Made by a program: the position numbers and the translations under genes. Under the pieces are notes generated by a model, which saw nothing but the letters and a program-made list of their open reading frames with translations, was not told the DNA's origin and did not search any database. This document shows, in pieces, positions 55,003 to 64,000 of a stretch of 64,000 nucleotides of DNA. Origin of the DNA: Scleroderma bovista (taxonomy: Eukaryota; Basidiomycota; Agaricomycetes; Boletales; Sclerodermataceae); NCBI GenBank assembly GCA_037178675.1, contig JAYMGJ010000478.1:1-64000 (forward strand), in the 5' to 3' direction. Numbering within the stretch: position 1 is the first letter of the stretch; each line of letters starts with the position of its first letter.

Positions 55003-56103
55003 ATGAATCCCCCCTCGATGGATCCAAGACTCAGACTTGAAAAAATATCCAGAGGTGCTTCTGGATACAGCATCAACCTCAATGATCAAGTGGACCGAGT
55101 ACTTTCACGGGGTCCCTTGCGAGGTAGCAGAGCACTGGTTTACCATGGCATAATGCGGCCAACAGGCAAAAAAGTGGCCATAAAAGTATTTCGCTTTGGC
55201 CCTCCTTCAGACGAAAACTCCATCAGGGTGGGTATTTTCTTTCTTTCCGATTCACTGCAACCTAAAAAGTACATTCAGCGTGTTCTTCATGAAGTGTCTA
55301 CATGGACCAAACTACGTCACCGAAATATTGTCCAAGTATCTGGCATTACTACCACGTTTGATTACACCATTTCGTTGATAACTGAGTGGGCGGATGGAGG
55401 AAGCGCTATCGACTATGTGCAAAATCGAGCTGTTGATCCTCGTCCTCTGGTGAGTGGAATTACAAGATGCCAAATCGCATGTTACCTTATAGTATTTCTC
55501 AGCTTATTGATGTTGCCCATGGAATAAACTACCTTCACGGGCAGAGGCCACCCATCGTCCACGGCGATTTGAGAGGTGTAAGTTAAGGTGCATGCATTCC
55601 TGGCGCTGGCCTGACGGATTCGAGTGACAGAAAAATGTCCTTATATCGCAAGATGGTCGAGCCTTGATTGCAGACTATGGTGTCGCCACCCTCGTTGACA
55701 GTGTTTTCGACAATAACGTTGCCGTTTCTTCATTTGGTGGAGCATGCATCAGATATATGGCCCCAGAAACAATGGAAAGGTATGGTGAATTAACCACAAA
55801 AGACGACATATGGGCCTTTGGCATGTTAGTACTGGTATGCTCCTTCGGCCTCTTTTGGTAAATTTCACCCGACCTTCGCTCCTACAGGAACTCCTCACGA
55901 CACAGCAACCTTTCCATGAGATACCAGGATTAAGAGCAGTAATCTCTCGCATCATGCAAGGACCACCGAATCGTCCCAGTGACAAGGACACTTACGACCG
56001 CCTGACAAATGTCTGGTGGGATGTTTGTTACTCATGTTGGCATCGCCAGCCTTTGCACCGTCCACCGATTTCCGACGTTCTCAGAAGACTTCAGCAACTT
56101 TAG
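55003..56103 (+). CDS. Single-domain protein kinase, 299 aa
   Basis: Exons 55003-55227, 55270-55449, 55503-55577, 55631-55834 and 55888-56103 join to exactly 300 codons. The protein begins with the family's pre-kinase helix (RLRLEKISRGASGYSINL), then VAIKVFRFG (ATP-binding Lys), STWTKLRHRNIVQVSGIT, VHGDLRGKN, LIADYGVATLV, RYMAPETME, DIWAFGMLVL and the C-lobe CWHRQPLHRPP. The catalytic Asp is kept; the usual Lys two residues later is Arg and DFG is DYG. It could still be active. TATACTTAAA about 30 bp upstream of the ATG is a plausible TATA element. It is isolated from the HET island and is the only family member here with a complete 5' end and a confident start. Confidence 0.9.
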
Positions 56104-57593
56104 TATGCCGTCTTGTCTTAAAGGAAGGGATTTAATGTGACGAACCCTTGCAGGATTCTTAGTAGCTTGTCCTTTTTTAATAGACGCGAGTGGTGGTGTT
56201 CCGCAGCTCAATGTGTTCGTAGACGTCCCGATGGTCCAAGGTTGCGTATAACTGGCCTGCTGTTAGCCCTCTTTTTTTTGAGAGAGAAGGTGCCATCTTA
56301 GGGTATGGTTCTGTGCTCTTCCTAAACATGATTCTCCCAACTTCGAACACCTATGATTACTTTCTTTAGGCGGATCTCTCGCTGAAGTTCCGACCTTGTA
56401 GGATCACCACCGCTGGCTTGGGCATCAAGAATGCAGACGAAACGGGGGTATATGAAATGGTGTGGAAAGACCTCCATTCTCTCATCTGCGGTGTCACTTG
56501 GATCCCAAGTTCCATTGTGATTCGAGGCATATATCACAGACCAATCTTGACCTTAACAGGCCTCCAGTGGCAATGTTGGTCAGCTTTGAATAGCAAAATG
56601 GTCAAGCTGCGCTGGCAATTTGATTGACCAGCAATTGTCCACTTTTAACCCCCTTCTTTAGCTGATGTGACTTCGTTCTAGCCATCTATGCTAGGAAAGT
56701 ATACAATGCAACTTCGACATTGTCGATTGCCATGAGATAATATATTCTCGTATTGGCAGGTATTGTAAAAGTTTCAACTAATGTGACTGCTAACCCCGTA
56801 ATACTGAACTAAACTGTGTAAATACGCCGGAGATACGGCTTCGGTTTTTCAGACACTTGAACAGCTTTAGGGCTGCCACAGGATTTGTTTCACTGGTATC
56901 CCCCCCATCAGGCTGTATGATTACTCACCTGAAGGATGGATAACAAATTACCGAGAGGCCAAGATGGCAGACCTTGTGGTGAGGTTTGGGGCTTGGTGAG
57001 AATGGAGTTTGGTAGGTGATACGGTCCGGTCTCTTCGTAATATGGCGACTGTACAGGGAAGTCTTTTACACTCACGCGAGCAATACGTACAAGCAAGGAG
57101 GTCATCGTCTCGGTTCAAAGGGTTCTTCATTGCCACTATTATCCAACGTGACAACCTGCTGAGGGCCTAGAGGACGGACTGCATGGCCTCATTTTGTTTA
57201 TTGGCGTTGTTCAACAGAGATAGAAGCAGTCTCATCAAAGAATTGAAGAAAGCCGGTCGTTTCTTCGTTGCTCACTTTTTGCGGTACTGGTGAGGCTATT
57301 TGTGCATGATGAACCGCGCACAGTTGATAGTCGCCAGTCAACGACCAAACCTCATACTGCTAGTATGAGTTACGAGTGCGACCATGATTCATCAACTTAC
57401 TGTTAATATCCCCAGCAGCACTTGCCAGATAAAAATAGTACATTGCCCATATGTTACTCTCCTATGGCCTTACATATGGCACTGCATCTTGGCACTTCCT
57501 TTTGCTTGAGCAGGATTTAAGTATAGAAATTTAGAATTCTCATCAGTGGCTAAAATCAGGGATCTCGGGCACAATACATTTCAATTACTTCTA
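56104..57593. other. Intergenic, no gene seen
   Basis: 1.5 kb right of the kinase, rising A/T content, no coding frame, repeat or RNA gene supported. Confidence 0.5.
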
Positions 57594-58799
57594 TGGTGCC
57601 AATCACTTAGAGGCCACTACATTTGTGCAGTGGCCAAATTGGCTGGACAAAAATCAAAACCTAACCCTAACCCTATGAAAGTGCTGAATGGGCAAACTTT
57701 GATCAGTCTGAGGGGGCTGTTGCTGACTGATTGATCTTAGTTCTATTTCATAAAGTTTATGCTAAGTAGCACACATGTATTCCTGTGTAGATGAAGTATA
57801 CTAACCCCAAAGAGAGCATCAATCTCATCAGTGATGATGCAAGTGTAAGTTCACATAAAAGAGATAGTAGGGTTAGGACACCAAATTTTCCATGTAATTG
57901 TTATAGTTTGAGTTGTGGGTGGATGTAGTGGCTTTGACAGCTACACAATGTATACTACACCCTGCATCAACATAATTTTGAGCCTTGTGCAGATGAAATC
58001 AACAAGTGGTTGAAAACTGGTCTACAATGGCACTTTCTATCATGCAACTTGACCTTGAAAGTGCAGTGCTGGGGAACAGAGCTGCAGTCTACAGTCACCT
58101 TGTTTACAAGGTTACTACACATATAAAGTGTAGACACTATTTTTGTCATCTGTGCAATTGTTCATAGCACTCTAGTACCTTGGCAAAGCCATGGTTCAGA
58201 GACTGCTATGTGATAGCACAGGGACTTTTCAGTAGGATATAGTTAATGGTTAGAGATATATGACATCATGCATACATATAAACAAGGTGTCCTCTATTCT
58301 CAATGGCTTTGAGATTCACACAGAAAAAATTCTTATCAAGAAAAAGTCAGTTGCACAGCATTTTCACTAATATGGAAGGTGATATACACCATATTTGGTA
58401 ACTCGAAATGCCACCTGCGTCGGCAGAACCCTTGCTCATGAATGGAAATCCAAATTGTAACTACTGAAGTGTATTGAAAGGTTCACAACTTGCAAAGTAA
58501 GTCAACTGAATCACATGGTTCCAAAGAAGGCAAAAAGTTCTGTTGTGATATGTTCCCACGATTTAACGAAATCCCAGAACCCTTTGCTCTGTGAGCAAGG
58601 GAATATACCCCTTTCTGGCCAATTTCACACTTGGTGAAATTTTTTGATGGTTCAATTTTGACTCAATTAAAAATCCCTCTTACAGTTTTGTTCCCTTGGT
58701 CAAATGGAGCATTTTTTTAAGAGGAAATCTTAATTGGACTTTTTTTGGTGAGTCAAAAATGTTTGCACAAAAGTAGTGGCCTCTAAGTGATTGGCACCA
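57594..58799. mobile_element. TIR element with TA target duplication, about 1.2 kb (Tc1/mariner-like, no transposase frame)
   Basis: The ends are perfect inverted repeats of 27 bp (TGGTGCCAATCACTTAGAGG then CCACTAC), continuing with one mismatch into TTTGTGCA. Each end is flanked by TA (57592-57593 and 58800-58801), the Tc1/mariner-type target duplication. The interior is A/T-rich with no frame over about 60 residues and no DDE motif, so it is non-autonomous or decayed. Just inside the left end lies a CCTAACCCTAACCCTA stretch. Confidence 0.85.
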
Positions 58800-58801
58800 T
58801 A

Positions 58802-60855
58802 AGCCGCCAAAGTTTATGTGCAGCATGGTTTGAAGAACACCCTTGAAGAATCAGAAACAGAAGAGGTTCACGCGATATTTGCTAGATAAATTGAACCTAG
58901 TAAAGAACAACCGAGATTTACGAGATGTGTGTTAGATAGCAGTAGCTACTATTGCATCCTTTCTGCCAGCCTCACGAAAGTGTCGATTGAATATTTGTCC
59001 TCGGAAAGCAGGTCAATTGAATGCTGTGAATAACTAGCCCCAGGTAAATTTTAAGGAGAAGACCGAGTCAAAGTCGTCAACTGGCTTATTGGAGCAGGTC
59101 CAGGCGTCCAGCACTTTTCAGCCCCTCAACGGGCCTAGGCCATTAAATTGAATTACCCCTTCAAACCTTCAACTTGGGGCCGTTCACCGTGCGCCGCAGC
59201 TTGGCAGTCAGTGCGAAGTCCCTGACCTGCATGAAGGCACAGCCAAGGGAAAAAGTTCGCAACAACTTCTTATGCCAGTGTAGAGAAGATTGGTGGGAAT
59301 TGATTATTGCAGTGTCAGGCTAAGTGTATTGCAAAATGCATTCATTCACTTGCCAGCGTCACATTAAAGGAAATACAGGAGAATGAATAGAGTGACTAGG
59401 GTGCTGCAGGAAAGCATGGTGTCTCCTTTCGTCACAGTTCAGGAACTGCGCAGAACACTCCCATGTGTAAAATAGCCTGACAGTACCTAAAGACATAGGC
59501 ACGGCACATGGTACCTGGAAGTCGTAACTGTGGGCCTTGCGGTGTCCTGCATTCCATTCTTGCTGGAGGTTTCATCATTGGTGCAATGCTTCCGCTGCTA
59601 TCGCTGCGCGTACGCAGCAGCGTTGGCTTCTCGCGCACCCACTGCAGTGTGTTATAATTACCAGCAGTAATGAATACACAGATCGTCGTCATCACCACCA
59701 TCTGTGATGGGACAAGTCACCGCCGCTGCCATCCGTATGCAATGTCATGGGTATCGTTAGGGAGACGACGACCTAGATCACCGTCATTGTCGTCGCAACA
59801 TCGTCGCTGTTGTCATCACCCAAGTAAATAACTATTATAGTACGCTGTCCGCTTGACATGGAAACAACCATATTTTTCAGTACAAGAGACGTTATTTACA
59901 TAAATCAGTCACAACTTACCTATAGGTCCTGGTGGGTGGTCTGGTGTGCCAGGCTTGTGAGGAACTGGATTGGAAGTATTGTTTGTGCTGAAGGGAAAAA
60001 ACACATCTCACATTCGAAAGCAATGTGTTCACCTGCCATCTCTCAAGTCAAAAAAAAATAGAACACAAACCCACCTCGTGACACTCGAGTCTGGAGCACA
60101 ACAGTGTCACAGAGCATCTGAACTGTACACTTGTGGAGTGAGTGTAGGCAATGCTACATGCCAGCGGACTGCAGAAGACGCTTTGGGGGCAAAGGAATGC
60201 ATGGTTGAAGAACCGTTCTGCGACTCGAGCCTTGGGGAAAACCATACCGCATGAGATGTTGAAAAAGAAACCCAATATGTTTGAACAAGTTAGCTGAATG
60301 GGTTGTGATCTCGCTTCAAAGCTTAATATATAGTCGGACGAAAGGCAGGTGCTGGGTTGGATATGATTCGATCCCGACGCCCACTCCGTAAGTATTTAGA
60401 GGACATTCGTCGCGTCGGTGTCAAAAAGGGGCACGGATTCAGATTCGACGCTGCCAATGATGTAGTTGTCCCAATCAGTCTGCCGCTCGTCGAGGGACAT
60501 GTTAGCAGTGTCAACGTGTGATCATAAGTACTGTACGGACGATCAGTGCGGGAATCCAATCCACTTAGCACATTGAACTGGCCGTCATCGAGTCTATGAC
60601 AAACGCTTGTTTGCCGTGGAGTATCGATCCTCATGATATCCGCGGACAGGATCGGGACAAAATACCCCCGATGCGAGCGTCGGGCTGATGCTCCGCCCTC
60701 GACGGAGCGGATCTGCACAGACAAAAAAGGTGCTAAACTGCATGCACGTGACTTGGACAAAATAGAGCTTTGTCAGCGTACTAGTCGGCATATTCTTGAG
60801 TCCGTTTCATTACCAAGTAGCACTGGTTAAGACCCGTGGCACGCAAAGATTCGTC
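58802..60855. other. Intergenic, no supported gene
   Basis: 2 kb. A minus-strand frame at 60323-60760 (145 codons) has no family resemblance and no supporting exons. The right end must hold the eIF2D promoter. Confidence 0.45.
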
Positions 60856-63173
60856 ATGTTCAAGAAGCCTTTGGCTAATCTGAAGACATCCGGTAAGTGT
60901 GATAGCCAAGGCAAGGACATCACACCTACTCGATGTCTCAGCACCGCTTCGAAGTTCCGACAGGCGCAAGCTCAAGCAGCGCATCATAGAGACATATGGT
61001 GTATCCCCTGAGATCGGAGATATTTTGGTCCCTGAGGGACTCATGTCGCAGAAGATATCGACATACACGAACGAACGCGGTGTGAGTGTGTTTAGGACCT
61101 GCGCACTGAGTTGAAGCCACTTCGAATCCTGATCCCCCCGACGTGAAGGTGGCCTATTTTTCCCCTGATGGCGATCCGCTCTGGTTTAGTGGTGGAAAGG
61201 GTGAGGATGATCTCATTCCTACAGGTATGTTATACTCGCGTGCACGATACACGCTACGCTTCTGACTCTGTTTCCCATTTTCGCGATGTGGACAGTCTAC
61301 ACGTTATGGAAGAAATACGACCTACTTCCGTACATTTCATCTCCTGCAGCAGTCATACCTGTTCTAATCGGAGGAGCCGATCTCATGATACCAGGAGGTA
61401 CGTTTCCTGCCCACGTATGGCCGCACGTCCAGACCTCATCATCGGTGCCCTTTTGTCAAATTGCATTTCTGTAGTCGTGCAAATTTCATCGCAGACAGTG
61501 GTGCCACCACAGTTAGTTGCTATCACACAGTACACTAGCACCTCGCCTACTGCCCGTGGACCGCCACTTGCAGTTGGACGGTTGGCAGTTGATCTCAACG
61601 TGGTGAGGGCAGGGAAAGGGAAAGCCGTACATGTCCTTCACACCTGGAAGGATCACCTGTTTGATTTGGGGTGTAAAGGGGATCCACCCGGTATAGTTGA
61701 AATCGAGGTGGTCAGTGAAGCAACGGAGGGCGAGGAACTCAAGACAGCAGTGGAACCTGCAGGTGTGCAGGGTTCACTGGATGCGGGCGTTGATGAAGTC
61801 GATGGTAAAGATATTGATACATCTGATCTAGAAGCCAAGGTGGGATCACCACCGTCTGCAGCCCCGAAAACCCACATACAACCTGAAGTTCAGCTCTCTA
61901 AAGAAGGTGATTTTTATTTCCATCTCTGCTGTCCGCTGACTCAGACGGCAAGCTGATTAGAAGTGTCTGACATGTTACGCGCCGCTGTCTTGCAGGCTAT
62001 ACAGAGTACTGCCAAGTCATTATCACCTTCGTCATTCCCGATTCCTGCGGGCACATTCTATTCATCATACATCCTACCCTTCCGTCCTGCATTTGTCCGG
62101 CAGGCCCAGTTCGAGACAGCCTCAGGTAATGAAGGGATCTCACCTACATATCCAGCAGTCGATATCAAGCATTCTTCTTACAAGTCATTGGCGGCTTTCC
62201 TTAAAGACCTCGATAAGCGGGGTATCCTGACTGTGAAGGACATGAAACCAGAACCCTTGGTGCTGAAGGTCTCTGCATCCCACTCTGATGTCACGTCCCA
62301 CAAATCGTACACCTCTCTCCGTGATGTACAACTCAAAGAAGAGAAGCGGGAGAAGAGGGCGGAAGAAGAAAGATCAAGGGTAAAGGAAATGGAGGTAAGG
62401 GAGCTGTGGAAACCACACGCAGCCAGTGTAAGGTTCTTCTCTGAAGGAGGTTTTGAGTAAGTAGTAACAATGGCTGAACCGACTGACTGCTAACTACGGC
62501 AAAGCACTTCAGCTCTGTACACTCATGCGGAACTGAAGGCGATGGTTATCCAGCACATCACTGCTCTCCAACTTGTCAATGCGCATGATCAGTCATACGT
62601 AAACGTAAGTCAGGATGACCTACTGCTTGAAACTGTGGCGAGGGAAAATGAAAGCCGCGAAAATCTTGAATTTTTGAAACGCGAGGAAGTCGTACAGAGG
62701 TTGTCAGAAAAGATGCAGAGCTGGTATGAGATTTGTGCAGAGGGGAAAAAACCCGTACTGAAGTGCGTCGCTTTCTGTTGTGTCTGTGAACTTGACGCTT
62801 CTTACGGTGTGCTTTCTCAGAAAGGGACAACTGAAACCCATCTGCGTGGGGCTTAAGGCGAGTAAGGGAAGGAGGGCGGGCACGTTCATATATGGCTTTG
62901 AACCCTTCTTTATCGAGAGTGAGACGATGGCGGAGGAGCTAAGGCGTATCTGTGCAGGTTCCACGTCTGGTATGTTCCGTCTATCACCTTCTGTTGGAAT
63001 TGGTGGGTTTAAGACGCGATCGATCCTGTGCAGTGTCACCCATGCCTGGGAAGGGGGCGGGATTAAAGGTAATGGTACAGGGTAGACAGATAAAAGCCGC
63101 CACGGAATTTCTGCTGTCCAAGGGTGTCCCGAAGAAATGGATAGAGGTTACCGAAACTCCGGAGAAGAAATGA
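60856..63173 (+). CDS. TMA64: eIF2D / Tma64-like translation factor (PUA, SWIB, SUI1)
   Basis: Ribosome-associated factor (formerly ligatin) that in other eukaryotes helps recycle 40S subunits and can deliver initiator tRNA without GTP. Exon 1 starts MFKKPLANLKTS and joins in phase to APLRSSDRRKLKQRIIETYG. The PUA-type region follows (DGDPLWFS, VYTLWKKYDLLPYI, LIGGADLMIPG, AITQYTSTSP, AVGRLAVDL, GKGKAVHVLHTWKDHLFDLG), then an acidic linker. The SWIB-like and winged-helix part is YKSLAAFLKDLDKRGILTVKD and KAMVIQHITALQ. The C-terminal SUI1 domain is KKPVLKKGQLKPICVGLKAS then FIYGFEPFFIE, KGAGLKVMVQG and ATEFLLSKGVPKKWIEV, with the stop at 63171-63173. All expected domains are present in order; introns are short GT-AG. 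Confidence 0.93.
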
Positions 63174-63534
63174 CTGACCCACGCTAGTCTACGCTAACAA
63201 ACTGACTACTATTGTCGCGATCGTTCAACATCAGTATTGAATCATAGCATACGCAATCATTTGTAAAAATTGTCAAAGACTAGGGTGTTTTGGTTCTAGT
63301 GTACATGTAGAGGTTCAGAACGTTCAACGTTCAAAGCTGCACTAGCCTTTCTGTACAAATTCATGTGTATTTCTACTTTGAGATGCCGCATCAGCCACAA
63401 CCGTAGTATCACATGGCCCGGAACCCGGTGGCCAGTCAAACTGAAGTTTGTGTTTCCGGCAACCTGGGTAGAGGTAAGTCCTTCGAAGAGAGCTATTTTA
63501 CCGCCGGCACGACTGGAAGAAAAGTTCTTTTACC
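63174..63534. other. Intergenic, promoter of the following gene
   Basis: 361 bp; no coding frame supported. Contains the upstream region of the PXMP4-like gene. Confidence 0.5.
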
Positions 63535-64000
63535 ATGTCAACGCTTCATGCATGGCTACTGAATCCCGCATTCCACGAATACTTGGCCATCCTTAAGGGC
63601 GCGCGAAATGGCTTCGTTTATGGGGTGAAAGTGAGATTGCCCCATGCATTGATCATGGCCATACTGTTTGGACGAGGAGAGTAAGTTTTCTATGTGTGAA
63701 CACGTTCTACTCCGGTGCTAAGCGAGCTTAGTTGGAAGACACGTTTACGGGCCATCTTCCGAGCAACCAAGGAACATGCATGCAATCTAGCCAAGTTCGT
63801 ATCGCTGTACAAGACGTTGCTATTACTCCAGCGCAAGGCCAACGGAGGAAAGGAACGCAGTGCCGATACGTTCATTGCCGGACTGATCGGGGGATATCTA
63901 GTGTTCGGAGAGAGGTCCGCGGTAAACGAGCAGGTGTGTTCCCCGTGTCACTTTCAAGCTGCCTCATACTAACCCAGCATTCGTTTGCTAAGATCGTTCT
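63535..64000 (+). CDS. PXMP4: Peroxisomal membrane protein PXMP4-like (Tim17 family), partial
   Basis: Exon 1 (63535-63680) encodes MSTLHAWLLNPAFHEYLAIL, KGARNGFVYGVKVRLPHAL and IMAILFGRG. It joins in phase across a 51-nt intron to exon 2 (63732-63933), which gives WKTRLRAIFRATKEHACNLA, KFVSLYKTLLLLQRKANGGK, then ERSADTFIAGLIGGYLVFGE and RSAVNEQ. An acceptor at 63991-63992 would continue with IVL, as in the family. The KGARNGFVYGVKVR and AGLIGGYLVFGER segments are the recognisable parts of this small four-helix membrane protein. Its biochemical role is not known. The gene runs off the window. Confidence 0.87.

Noticed and set aside
60323..60760. 145-codon minus-strand frame upstream of eIF2D
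   Set aside because: No recognisable domain and composition like its surroundings; probably chance.

Overview
The window is nuclear DNA of a filamentous basidiomycete, most likely an Agaricomycete (mushroom-forming fungus). The evidence is many short GT-AG introns of about 45-60 nt, a divergent intron-bearing H3/H4 pair, a chromodomain gypsy element, HET-domain genes and an expanded kinase family with an HGD catalytic loop. All exon models come from reading frames and splice sites in the sequence; nothing was searched or computed.

Layout. 1-3.9 kb: the 3' end of a copia element whose 3' LTR stops 18 bp before a SAM-like-domain gene, then a Tc1/mariner-type transposase with one premature stop and a kinase scrap. 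4.2-11 kb: an MFS transporter, the H4/H3 pair and a GPI-anchored aspartic protease. 11.8-29.4 kb: an accessory island with a HET-pseudokinase fusion gene directly upstream of a tandem dual-kinase unit, a HET gene head-to-head with the fusion, a second array of three kinase domains (one active-looking, two catalytically dead), a hAT-type foldback element with a perfect 8-bp target duplication, a kinase-linker remnant, and a single-domain kinase. 29.8-38.7 kb: a young chromodomain Ty3/gypsy element with an intact 2646-residue frame, near-identical LTRs and an odd extra partial LTR. 38.7-41.2 kb: a decayed duplicate of the HET/kinase junction. 41.5-53.8 kb: housekeeping genes (ERCC6L2-like Snf2 helicase, NHP6-like HMG protein, an unknown conserved protein, cytosolic leucyl-tRNA synthetase, Dim1 rRNA dimethylase). 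53.8-60.8 kb: mostly non-coding, with a tandem duplication, a second single-domain kinase and a 1.2-kb TIR element. 60.9-64 kb: eIF2D/Tma64 and the start of a PXMP4-like peroxisomal membrane protein.

The most interesting system is the HET/kinase island. The HET domain is the fungal cell-death and non-self-recognition module. Here one HET domain is fused in a single open frame to a kinase fold that has lost its catalytic Asp, its DFG Asp and its APE motif. This is followed, probably in the same transcript, by two kinase domains with intact motifs. A HET gene with intact hallmark motifs is transcribed divergently from the same intergenic region. Paralogous arrays nearby show the same mixture of live and dead kinase domains and partial duplications. 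This looks like a fast-evolving allorecognition or immune-type locus, but that role is inference.
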